Source: Actinomyces sp. (GTDB lineage: Bacteria; Actinomycetota; Actinomycetes; Actinomycetales; Actinomycetaceae). Taken from it: a stretch of DNA of 64,000 nt. Location of the stretch: contig JALCNR010000001.1 in NCBI GenBank assembly GCA_022649165.1, positions 291,138-355,137 on the forward strand, read 5' to 3'. Position 1 is the first letter of the stretch, and each line of letters opens with the position of its first letter. Below, one piece after another: positions 57,061 through 64,000 of the stretch. The notes beneath the pieces were generated by a model that worked only from the letters and a program-made list of their open reading frames with translations, was not told the origin of the DNA and ran no database searches. The position numbers and the translations under genes are program-made.

Positions 57061-57369
57061 TCAGAGCTTGATCTCGATGTTGACGTCGGCCGGGAGATCG
57101 AGCCGCATGAGCGAGTCGACCGCCTTGGGCGTCGGGTCGATGATGTCGATGAGCCGCTTGTGCGTGCGCACCTCGAAATGCTCGCGGCTGTCCTTGTACT
57201 TGTGGGGCGACCGAATGACGACGTACACGTTCTTCTCGGTCGGCAGCGGCACCGGGCCCACGACCGTGGCACCCGCGCGCTGCACGGTTTCCACGATCTT
57301 GCGCGCGGAGCTGTCGATGACCTCGTGGTCATAGGACTTGAGCCGGATGCGGATCTTCTGTCCCGCCAT
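57061..57369 (-). CDS. rpsJ: 30S ribosomal protein S10
   Basis: 102 residues. [20 protein letters not shown] start and the [20 protein letters not shown] block. First gene of the S10 cluster; ATG at 57367-57369, 15 codons inside a longer open frame that is not conserved. Confidence 0.98.
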   Translation of the reverse strand: MAGQKIRIRLKSYDHEVIDSSARKIVETVQRAGATVVGPVPLPTEKNVYVVIRSPHKYKDSREHFEVRTHKRLIDIIDPTPKAVDSLMRLDLPADVNIEIKL

Positions 57370-57786
57370 GCCGTCATACCTCTTCTCGTACAGCTTCGTC
57401 ACCGGTCCCCGCATTCGGGCGTGTCGCTGTCAGGCGACGCACCTGCCCGCGGTTCCTCCCCCTGTCCGGGAGGACGGACCGTTGTCTTGTCCAAAGAACC
57501 AGGGCATTGAGCCCGGCCCAGAGAGCCTCTGGAACGCCCCGCTCGCACGGGGCAACCGTGCAATCTTGGCAGATCCACGGCGTCCGGCACAAGCCCGGGG
57601 GCCCCGTCCTGCCTGTGAATCCGCCGACAGGGCGTGGTGTGGGGGCCACACCCGTCCTCCACGCGGCGTCGGGCATCCACCCTACCCCCCATTCGGGCGT
57701 GTCGAGAAATCGGGGTCGGGTCCCGCGCCCGCCGCCGGCAGGCGTGTCCGGGGGCGCCGCCCGGCTCGCCGACGGCGCCGCCCTCG
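57370..57786 (-). promoter_or_regulatory. S10-operon leader region
   Basis: 417 bases without a gene. A possible minus-strand promoter is -35 TTGTGC (57587-57592), 18-base spacer, -10 CAAGAT (57563-57568), followed by the hairpin GCCCCG-CTCGCA-CGGGGC (57536-57553). CATTCGGGCGTGTCG occurs twice, at 57412-57426 and 57690-57704. An L4-type leader cannot be claimed from sequence alone. Confidence 0.45.
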
Positions 57787-58770
57787 TCACTCCGGCGCGT
57801 CCACGCCCCCGGGTCGGGCCGCGGCCCTCCCGGCGCGCCTCGGCGTGCGCGGATACCCGGCGCGCCACACGAACACCCCCACGAGGACGACGCCCGCCGC
57901 CAGGGCCGCGGCCCACCACGGGAAGCCCGGAATGTCGGGCACCGAACCCGCGGCGTCCAGATCCTCCTGCGGGGTCGGCGTGATCCGCTCCCCCGTCACC
58001 AGGATGCGCTGGGAGTTGATGCCCAGCGGCGTGCAGGTCACGAGGGTGACCAAGTCCTCCCCCGCCGCCGCCCGCAGCGACGCGGTATCGGAAGGGTCCA
58101 CCACCCGCGTGCGGATCACCTGATAGGTGAGGACCTGGTCGAGGACCTCGATGGTGAAGGTGTCGCCCTCCTTCACCTTGTCGAGGTTCGTGAAAAGCGT
58201 GGCCGAGGCCAGCCCCCGGTGCCCGGTCAGGACCGAGTGCGTGCCCTCTCCGCCCACCGGCAGGGAGGTGCCCTCGAGGTGGCCGACGCCCTTGAGCAGG
58301 GTCGCGTCCGACGTGCCGTGATAGATCGGCAGGTCGACGTCGATCGCCGGGATCCTCAGGCGCGCCATCACGCCCGTGGGATCGGCGAGCAGGGAGTCGT
58401 AGTCGAGCTGGCCGCCCTCGGAGGTCCCCGCACCCGTGGGGACGTTCGCATCGGCCCCCAGGAGCGCCCCGGCGCTGAGGAGGTCGTTGTACTCATGCGC
58501 CTCAGCGAGCTGCTGGGCGATGGAAGGGGAGACATCGCCGTCGGCGACCTCGCTGGCACGGGTCTCGATAAGGCGGGACTGGTCGTACTGGGAGAACCAC
58601 GACGCCGCCGTCGGATAGACGAGGACGAGCATGCCAGCCAACGCGAGGAGCGCCGGGATCAGCGAGGTCCAGGACAGCCTCCAGCCCCGGCGCCCGCCTC
58701 CCCCCTCCCCAGCCCCTCCAGCCGTCTGCGAGGACGCCCGCGCGTGCTGGGACGCGATCCTGGATGGCAT
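57787..58770 (-). CDS. Class C (pilin) sortase
   Basis: 327 residues. N-terminal membrane segment (about 34-52), catalytic triad His184 (SVLTGHRG), Cys246 (TLVTCTPLG) and Arg255 (NSQRILVTG), and a second membrane anchor (285-302) as in class C enzymes. It polymerises the pilin encoded upstream by joining LPXTG Thr to the pilin-motif Lys. ATG at 58768-58770 has GAGGAGG six bases upstream. A 137-base gap with a hairpin separates it from the pilin gene. Confidence 0.95.
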   Translation of the reverse strand: MPSRIASQHARASSQTAGGAGEGGGGRRGWRLSWTSLIPALLALAGMLVLVYPTAASWFSQYDQSRLIETRASEVADGDVSPSIAQQLAEAHEYNDLLSAGALLGADANVPTGAGTSEGGQLDYDSLLADPTGVMARLRIPAIDVDLPIYHGTSDATLLKGVGHLEGTSLPVGGEGTHSVLTGHRGLASATLFTNLDKVKEGDTFTIEVLDQVLTYQVIRTRVVDPSDTASLRAAAGEDLVTLVTCTPLGINSQRILVTGERITPTPQEDLDAAGSVPDIPGFPWWAAALAAGVVLVGVFVWRAGYPRTPRRAGRAAARPGGVDAPE

Positions 58771-58797
58771 CGGTACCTCCTCCTCACAACAGGAGCG

Positions 58798-58825
58798 TGG
58801 CGGGGAGGCCTGCGCCTCCCCGCCA
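58798..58825 (-). terminator. Hairpin between pilin and sortase genes
   Basis: TGGCGGGGAGG pairs with CCTCCCCGCCA around CCTGCG. Partial termination here would keep sortase low relative to the abundant pilin. Confidence 0.65.
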
Positions 58826-58907
58826 CACCTTCTCATGAACCCGCAGCCCGGCTTGAGCGGCGGGCGCGGCGCGGACCGCCTTCCGCGTCCCGCCCGCCGT
58901 CAGGCGA

Positions 58908-60344
58908 TCAGGCGCGGTCGCTGGACCGACGGCGCGTCACCAGGTAAGCGCCGCCGCCGAGCAGCAGCAGGGCCGCCCCACCGATCGTCATCAGCAGCTC
59001 GCCGTTCGCGCCGGTCAACGGCAGATTCGGGTGATCCTGCTGCGTGTTGGCGATCTTCTGCACGGTGACAGTGGCCATCCCTCCGGCCTTGACCTCGACC
59101 TCGCGGACCTGGCTGTCCAGGACGTAGCCGGCCGGGGCCTTCGTCTCCTTGAGGTAGTAGGTCTCGCTCGTGTCAGAGTCGTTGCCCACCCACAGCACGA
59201 TCGAGCCCGTGCCGTCGGCGCCGGTGGTGAAGGTGCCGACCGCCTGGGTGGCCGCCTCGTCGGAGTAGACGGTGAACTCGGCACCCGCCAGCGCCTTGGA
59301 CTCGTCGCCCTGCGCGAACTTGAGGACCTCGAGCGGCCCCCAGTTCGTCGTCGGGTTCGTTCCGGGCTCGCCCGGCTTCGAGGTCGTCTTGCCGCCGTTG
59401 TCGTTCGTGAAGACGGTCGCCTGGTTGGGGATGACGCCGTCGCCGAGGGACTCGACCGTGGTCAGCAGCGTGGCGGTGACGACGTCGCCGGCCTTGAGCT
59501 TGGCCAGCCCGTCAGCGGTGAAGGTGAGCGTCACGAGGCCGTCGGCCTCGGTGACCGTGTAGTCAGAGTCCGCGGTGAAGCCGGCGACCGTCAGGGACGT
59601 GAAGGACAGCCGGGAGTCCAGTTGGTCCGTGATGACGAAGGAGGTGATGGCGCCCGGCTTGTCGGGCTGGACCGGTGCGGAGATCGTCCACGGGACCGTG
59701 GAGCCGATCGTCACGCCGTCGCTCGGGTCGGAGACGTCCTTGGTGGGGACGTTCGTGTCGACCGCGTTCTTCGGGTAGACGTGGACGTCGTAGAGCCATC
59801 CGCCGTTGGTCTGGGGCAGGGGCAGGGTGACCAGGAAGGGGTCGACCGGCGTCGTGATCGTGTTGTCGCCGTAGCCGGTCTCCGTCACCAGGTAGAGGCC
59901 GTGGGGCAGGTCCGCCGACACCGAGCCGTCCGCGCCGGTGGTGACCGTCGTGGCGCCCGCCGTGTCGAGGGTGTAGCTGCCGCTCTGGACGTCCGCCGCC
60001 GTCACGCCGTCGATGAGGTCCCAGCCCGCGTAGGTGTCGAGGTCGATGGCCTGCCCGCCCTTGGCGGTGACGGGGGTGATCGTGAACTCCACTCCCTGGA
60101 GCGCGTTGCCCAGCCCCGAGGTGTCCGACAGCTGAGTGCCGTCGCCCGCCTCGCCGGTGTTCCCGTCGTACTTGTGGATCGTCAGGGAGGCCTGCGTCGA
60201 GGGGTCGATGTTGCCCGCGCCCGGCGTCGTATCGGCGGCGTTCGCGGCCAGGGAGCCGCCCGCGACGCCGGCGAGCCCGAGGGCCAGGGTGCTCGCCGCG
60301 GCGATGATCCGCCGCCTCCAGGAGCTGGTGCCCGATGTTGTCAT
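58908..60344 (-). CDS. Major fimbrial pilin (FimA-like, LPXTG)
   Basis: 478 residues. Signal peptide cleaved near ANA-A37. The pilin motif WLYDVHVYPKN contains the linking Lys192; the E-box YYLKETKAPAGY contains Glu400, needed for isopeptide bonds; the sorting signal is LPLTG (441-445), a hydrophobic span and RRRSSDRA. Two to three Ig-like CnaB domains lie between. It is the shaft of a sortase-built pilus, like type 1/2 fimbriae of Actinomyces. ATG at 60342-60344 has AAAGGA upstream. Confidence 0.95.
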   Translation of the reverse strand: MTTSGTSSWRRRIIAAASTLALGLAGVAGGSLAANAADTTPGAGNIDPSTQASLTIHKYDGNTGEAGDGTQLSDTSGLGNALQGVEFTITPVTAKGGQAIDLDTYAGWDLIDGVTAADVQSGSYTLDTAGATTVTTGADGSVSADLPHGLYLVTETGYGDNTITTPVDPFLVTLPLPQTNGGWLYDVHVYPKNAVDTNVPTKDVSDPSDGVTIGSTVPWTISAPVQPDKPGAITSFVITDQLDSRLSFTSLTVAGFTADSDYTVTEADGLVTLTFTADGLAKLKAGDVVTATLLTTVESLGDGVIPNQATVFTNDNGGKTTSKPGEPGTNPTTNWGPLEVLKFAQGDESKALAGAEFTVYSDEAATQAVGTFTTGADGTGSIVLWVGNDSDTSETYYLKETKAPAGYVLDSQVREVEVKAGGMATVTVQKIANTQQDHPNLPLTGANGELLMTIGGAALLLLGGGAYLVTRRRSSDRA

Positions 60345-60366
60345 GGGATTGTTTTCCTTTCAGTGC

Positions 60367-60386
60367 GCACCGCCGGCAGGCGGTGC
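60367..60386 (-). terminator. Hairpin between tip-adhesin and pilin genes
   Basis: GCACCGCC and GGCGGTGC pair around GGCA, 22 bases before the pilin ATG. It may be a processing or attenuation site. Confidence 0.45.
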
Positions 60387-60471
60387 CAGAACATGTGGGG
60401 GTCGGGGAGGGAGAGCGGGTAGCGGGCGGGGATCGGCGCGCGGGCGCCTTCTCCGCTCCGGACCGCGGGGC

Positions 60472-63400
60472 TCAGGCCCGCAGCGACCGCCTCCTGCGGT
60501 GGATGAGCCATCCGGCGCCGGCGGCCGCCAGGAGCCCGCCGCCTCCGAGGAGGAAGGCGTCCGTGCTCATCCCGCCGGTGAGGGGAAGGGACACCGCGAA
60601 CACGTCCGCGTTGACGACGCGATAGATCTCGTGGGCGTTGTCCTCAAGGGGAAGCTGGATGGCGTTCGGGTCCACGTCCTCCCACTGGCTGTCGTCGTCC
60701 TGGTCGACCGACCCGTCGGCGCCGACCTGGCCGAGGTAGCGCTGGACCTTGACCTGGAAATAGGCCAGGTCCCGCCCGTCGGCGGCGGCCTCGGTGATCG
60801 AGTACGTGTGCTGGGGACGCACCGTGAACGTGTTCGCTGCGGTCACCTTCTCGTCGCCCGCCACCGTCGAGGCCGACAGGCCGTCGACTCCCGACTCCGG
60901 GGTCGCCGTGAGGTTCCAGTCGGAGGCCTCCAGGCTTCCGCCGTCGTCGTTCACGACGTGCTTGAGCAGGGTGACGGTGCCCGTGAGGTTATAGGCCGTG
61001 CACGCCACGTGGGTGCCCATCCCCACGGTGACGCCGCCGTTCATGCCGTCCTGGAAGGTGTCGACCTGCTGCAGTTCGTCGTCGACGTGCCGGCAGTCCC
61101 AGGAGCCCGTGGCGAAGGGGAAGATGCTCTCTTGGGTGTCGCGGTTTCCAACGAACTGCTGCTTGTAGGTAGCGGGACCGTCCTGCTCCGACAGCTGCAG
61201 GGTGGCGGGATCGACCTCCACGGTGACGCCGACGTTCCCGCCGGCGAGCGCGCCCAGCGCGGCGCCGTCGAGACCGGCCACCGGTGTCCCGGTGGTCGGG
61301 TCATCGGGAACGGTGCGCGCCGTGAAGGTCCAGTCCGTCGGGTCCGCGGTCCCGCCGATGACCTGCTTGATCAGCGTGAGCTTCGTCGTGCAGGTCACGG
61401 TGTTCGTGATCGTGTACTCGTTCGCGCCCGCTTCCAGCGTCGGCTCGTAGGGGAGCTCGGCGCTCACCGCGGCTCCATTCGCGGAGGTCACCTGCTGTGA
61501 GACGAAGCTGCAGCCCACCAGGCTGGCGCTGATACCGGCGTTCTCGGTGATCGCGACCGTCTCGCCCGCCGAGTAGCCCGCGCGCGCCGCCCCCCACTGC
61601 TGGTTGGTCGCGGGCGCGCCGTCCGGTCCGGTGAGGCGGGCCGTCGCGGTGAGCCCGTCGGGCTGGCTGCCCTGCTGGTACTCCACGCCGTTGACGACCC
61701 AGGTCTTGTCGACCTCGACCGTCGCGGATGGCTGGTGCGGCCGGTTGTAGACCACGCAGGAGATGTTGGCGCTGGAGCCCACGTCGGCGATGGTGAACCC
61801 CAGGTCACCGGCGTTCGTCACCGGTACCGCCGACCCGCTCGACAGGTCCGTGCACACCGCGTTCTTCCCGTCCTGGGTGACGAGCTGGTAGTCGTCCCTC
61901 TGCTGCTCGGCGAAGGTGAGATCGGACTGCTCGGTGCCCGTGGCGAAGTCCAGCGGGAAGCTGGCGGCTCCCGTCCCGGCCACTGTCGTCCTGCTCGGGT
62001 CGACGGTGACGTCGGGATTCGACGACGAGGCGGTGAAGGTCCATCCCTGTGCCGGAGTGGCCCCCGTGATGTCCTCGCCGGTGGTGTTCTCGTTGACGAC
62101 CTGCTTGACGACCGTGATGTTGCCGGCGCAGCTGGCCGAGATCATGTCCTTGAGCGCTTGGCCCGCCTGGCTGTAATCCGTGGTCTGGAAGTAGTCGCTG
62201 CCCGCAGTCGCACCGGAGATCGCGGCCAGGTTGTCGCCCGCGGCCTCGGAGGTCACGCCGCTGCCGACGCCCACCGCGATGACGCGCGTCCCGGCGTCCT
62301 TCAGCGCGTTCGCGGAGAAGATGCCCTCTTCGACCTCGGCGAAGCGCGTCCGGTTGCCGTTGCCCATGGGGGCGTTGTCCCCGCCCGTATTGGGGGTGCT
62401 GTAGAAGGTCGGGTTGCCGTCGGTGAGGACGATCGCGATGTCGTAGTCGTTCCCGCTGGAGGCCGCGGCGTAGATCCCGCGGTCCCAGTTCGTCCCGCCG
62501 CTCGGCGTGAACTTCGCGGTGCCGTTGGCATTGCTGTACCAGTTCTTCACCGTCGTCGCGCCCGCAGCGGTGGACACGCTCTGCTGTTCGGAGTGGTTCG
62601 GGAGGATGACGGTGTTCGTGTTCGAGCCGGCCCACACGGTCGCCGGGGAGGACGTGCTGAACGTGTAGAGGGAGACGCTCGAGTCGGTCCCGACCAGGGA
62701 GTCGACCAGCGTGTTCGCCGCCCCCGCGAGCTGGTCCTGGGACCCGCCGACCGAGCCGGAGAGGTCGAGGATGAGAGCAACGTCCACGCCGCACGTGTCG
62801 ACCGTCGGGTTCGAGGCGACGAACTGGAACACGCCGTTGGACGCGTTGTTGCTGTTGGCCGAGCTGCTCGTCATGAAGTCGTTGCCGGCGCCCGAGGAAG
62901 TGTAGGTGTTGCCGGATCGGAGCTGCCAGCCCGATCCGCCTCCGGTCGGGCGCCCGCCCACGCGGAACCCGTAGGTGTCCGACGTGTAGCTGCCTGAGCC
63001 CGTCCCCAGCGAGGGCTGGACCTCATAGCCGGCCGGCGCCTCGACGGCCTTGACGTAGAGCTCCCGGTCGCGATTCGCACCGCCGTTCCCGGTGTCCGGG
63101 ATGACGAAGTTGCAGTCGCCCTGCGCGTCCGAGGTGCAGATGGCCCAATCCCCGTTCACCGGGCTCGTCGCGTTCAGGCTCGAGAACAGCCCCAACGTCG
63201 CGCCGGGCAGAGGCGCCACCGACGTCGTCCCCGTGCGGTCGGCGCCAACCTTGACGCTCACCACGGCCTCGCCCTGGCCGGGCGTCGGGATGCTCATCGG
63301 CGAGATCCCCCCGGCGTCGGAAACCAGGGACCGGTTCGCGGCCTTCCCCGTGCCAGCCGACTCGGACGCAGAGGGCGAAGGCGCGGCCTGCTGGCCGGAC

Positions 63401-63582
63401 TGCGTCGACTCGGCCGACTGGGGGCCGGTGGTGTCGTCGCCGTCCTCGGCCAGCGCCAGACCCGTGAAGGACCCGACGGACAGGACGGCGGCGAGCAGGG
63501 CGCCGGAGATCGCGGCGGCCCTCGATCGGGACGTGCGCCTCAGCGTGTGCTGGGCGGATGGCTTCTGGACGTGCAAGGACAC
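60472..63582 (-). CDS. Pilus tip adhesin with vWA domain (LPXTG)
   Basis: 1036 residues. Signal peptide to about ALA-E46; a CnaB-like region with EAPAGYE (about 180-187); a von Willebrand A domain (about 265-480) with the MIDAS motif DLSGS (273-277); several further Ig-like repeats containing paired Cys; sorting signal LPLTG (999-1003), hydrophobic span and RRRRSLRA. It resembles tip proteins such as FimQ/SpaC/RrgA. GTG at 63580-63582 is chosen because GAGGAG lies eight bases upstream; the GTG at 63591 abuts that site. First gene of the pilus operon. Confidence 0.93.
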   Translation of the reverse strand: MSLHVQKPSAQHTLRRTSRSRAAAISGALLAAVLSVGSFTGLALAEDGDDTTGPQSAESTQSGQQAAPSPSASESAGTGKAANRSLVSDAGGISPMSIPTPGQGEAVVSVKVGADRTGTTSVAPLPGATLGLFSSLNATSPVNGDWAICTSDAQGDCNFVIPDTGNGGANRDRELYVKAVEAPAGYEVQPSLGTGSGSYTSDTYGFRVGGRPTGGGSGWQLRSGNTYTSSGAGNDFMTSSSANSNNASNGVFQFVASNPTVDTCGVDVALILDLSGSVGGSQDQLAGAANTLVDSLVGTDSSVSLYTFSTSSPATVWAGSNTNTVILPNHSEQQSVSTAAGATTVKNWYSNANGTAKFTPSGGTNWDRGIYAAASSGNDYDIAIVLTDGNPTFYSTPNTGGDNAPMGNGNRTRFAEVEEGIFSANALKDAGTRVIAVGVGSGVTSEAAGDNLAAISGATAGSDYFQTTDYSQAGQALKDMISASCAGNITVVKQVVNENTTGEDITGATPAQGWTFTASSSNPDVTVDPSRTTVAGTGAASFPLDFATGTEQSDLTFAEQQRDDYQLVTQDGKNAVCTDLSSGSAVPVTNAGDLGFTIADVGSSANISCVVYNRPHQPSATVEVDKTWVVNGVEYQQGSQPDGLTATARLTGPDGAPATNQQWGAARAGYSAGETVAITENAGISASLVGCSFVSQQVTSANGAAVSAELPYEPTLEAGANEYTITNTVTCTTKLTLIKQVIGGTADPTDWTFTARTVPDDPTTGTPVAGLDGAALGALAGGNVGVTVEVDPATLQLSEQDGPATYKQQFVGNRDTQESIFPFATGSWDCRHVDDELQQVDTFQDGMNGGVTVGMGTHVACTAYNLTGTVTLLKHVVNDDGGSLEASDWNLTATPESGVDGLSASTVAGDEKVTAANTFTVRPQHTYSITEAAADGRDLAYFQVKVQRYLGQVGADGSVDQDDDSQWEDVDPNAIQLPLEDNAHEIYRVVNADVFAVSLPLTGGMSTDAFLLGGGGLLAAAGAGWLIHRRRRSLRA

Positions 63583-63710
63583 GGATTCCACTCCTCGGGT
63601 ACGACCGCACCGGCCATCCGAGGACTGAAAAAGATACTAAATATCTGTTGTCCACAGTCGTGCTGGGACACTGCCTCGGCGGATGGCAGGCGCTTTCTTC
63701 AACGGTGAAG

Positions 63711-63740
63711 AGTATTTCCGAGCCGCGCTCAGTTTGTCAA
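63711..63740 (-). promoter_or_regulatory. Pilus operon promoter
   Basis: -35 TTGACA (63735-63740), 18-base spacer, -10 AATACT (63711-63716) on the minus strand. Start near 63704, leader about 120 bases. The surrounding 300 bases are clearly richer in A/T than the rest of the window. TGTCAAC (63735-63741, 63851-63857) and its inverse GTTGACA (63815-63821) recur and may be regulator half sites. Confidence 0.6.
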
Positions 63741-63963
63741 CCATGTCAGCCGATCATTGGCGATTTGTATGAGAAGTTAAGGTCTCCTGCACCTTCGTCG
63801 AAGATGCCGCAAGAGTTGACACGATTGACTCTCCGTTTCATTCTCCGCTATGTCAACCACCCTGGCGCAATGAACGACCGTGCGATCCGTCACGAATCGA
63901 TTGTGCCCTCTGCAACACGCACTGATCTGCGAAGAGACGCAACGCGCAAGAAACGGGAGTGGC

Positions 63964-64000
63964 GGGGGGGGCGGCGCCGCCCCCCCCCCCCCCCCCCCCC
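63964..64000. repeat. G-run/C-run palindrome and 21-base poly-C at the window end
   Basis: Eight G, then CGGCGCCG, then 21 C (63980-64000). The first 24 bases form a perfect palindrome. Because it sits at the very end it may be an assembly or sequencing artefact. If real, a homopolymer of this length is prone to slippage. Confidence 0.6.

Overview
The window is high-GC (about 70%), densely coded bacterial DNA with strong G/C preference at third codon positions. A WhiB-family regulator, a CIRCE-controlled groES, an alanine racemase-TsaE fusion, FimA-type sortase-assembled pili, and several GTG starts placed 6-7 bases after a -10-like hexamer together suggest an actinobacterium of the Actinomycetaceae (Actinomyces/Schaalia-like). 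The genus is inference; no rRNA is present. No tRNA, rRNA or CRISPR array was recognised.

Layout. (1) 1-14217: a glycan-utilisation locus, all on the minus strand. It encodes a GH38 alpha-mannosidase, an ABC sugar transporter (lipoprotein plus two permeases), a GH5 enzyme resembling N-glycan-core beta-mannosidases, a GH3 enzyme cut by the window edge, a LacI-type repressor, a large cell-wall-anchored GH85 endo-beta-N-acetylglucosaminidase, and an AGE-family sugar epimerase/isomerase. Two almost identical palindromes (CTAATGCGCATTAG at 7974-7987 and CTAATTCGCATTAG at 12856-12869) overlap the -10 region ahead of the transport operon and ahead of GH85. The picture is an N-glycan scavenging regulon: release outside, import, trimming of alpha- and beta-mannose inside, and mannose isomerisation. 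(2) 14320-20136: a MerR-type regulator with a cobalamin-domain-like C-terminus, a WhiB3/WhiD-like protein, groES, a SAM methyltransferase, a GCS2-type glutamate-cysteine ligase and tsaD. (3) 20137-22742: a small accessory patch with a probable IS remnant, a HicAB toxin-antitoxin pair, about 700 bases without recognisable genes and a decayed lipoprotein gene. (4) 22292-27315: a small membrane protein, an SPW-repeat membrane protein and a TetR regulator with tandem operators, then sdhCAB. (5) 27562-38000: rimI, tsaB and an alr-tsaE fusion, a GRP-family sugar transporter, nnr, glmS, coaA, a small lipoprotein and glmM. (6) 38173-57369: rpsI-rplM, truA and a ROK (polyphosphate-glucokinase-like) gene, then the alpha, spc and S10 ribosomal protein clusters in the usual order, with rpoA, secY, adk, map and infA. 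(7) 57787-63582: a pilus operon with a vWA tip adhesin, a major pilin and a class C sortase. The window ends in an AT-richer upstream region and a 21-base poly-C run that may be an assembly edge.

How the parts connect: the first and last regions both build the cell surface (one LAXTG and two LPXTG proteins). glmS and glmM supply amino sugar for the wall. The threonylcarbamoyl-tRNA genes are split: tsaB, tsaE and rimI sit together, tsaD is 8 kb away. Coordinates were worked out by hand from the sequence; family assignments rest on recognised motifs and remembered family features, not on database searches.
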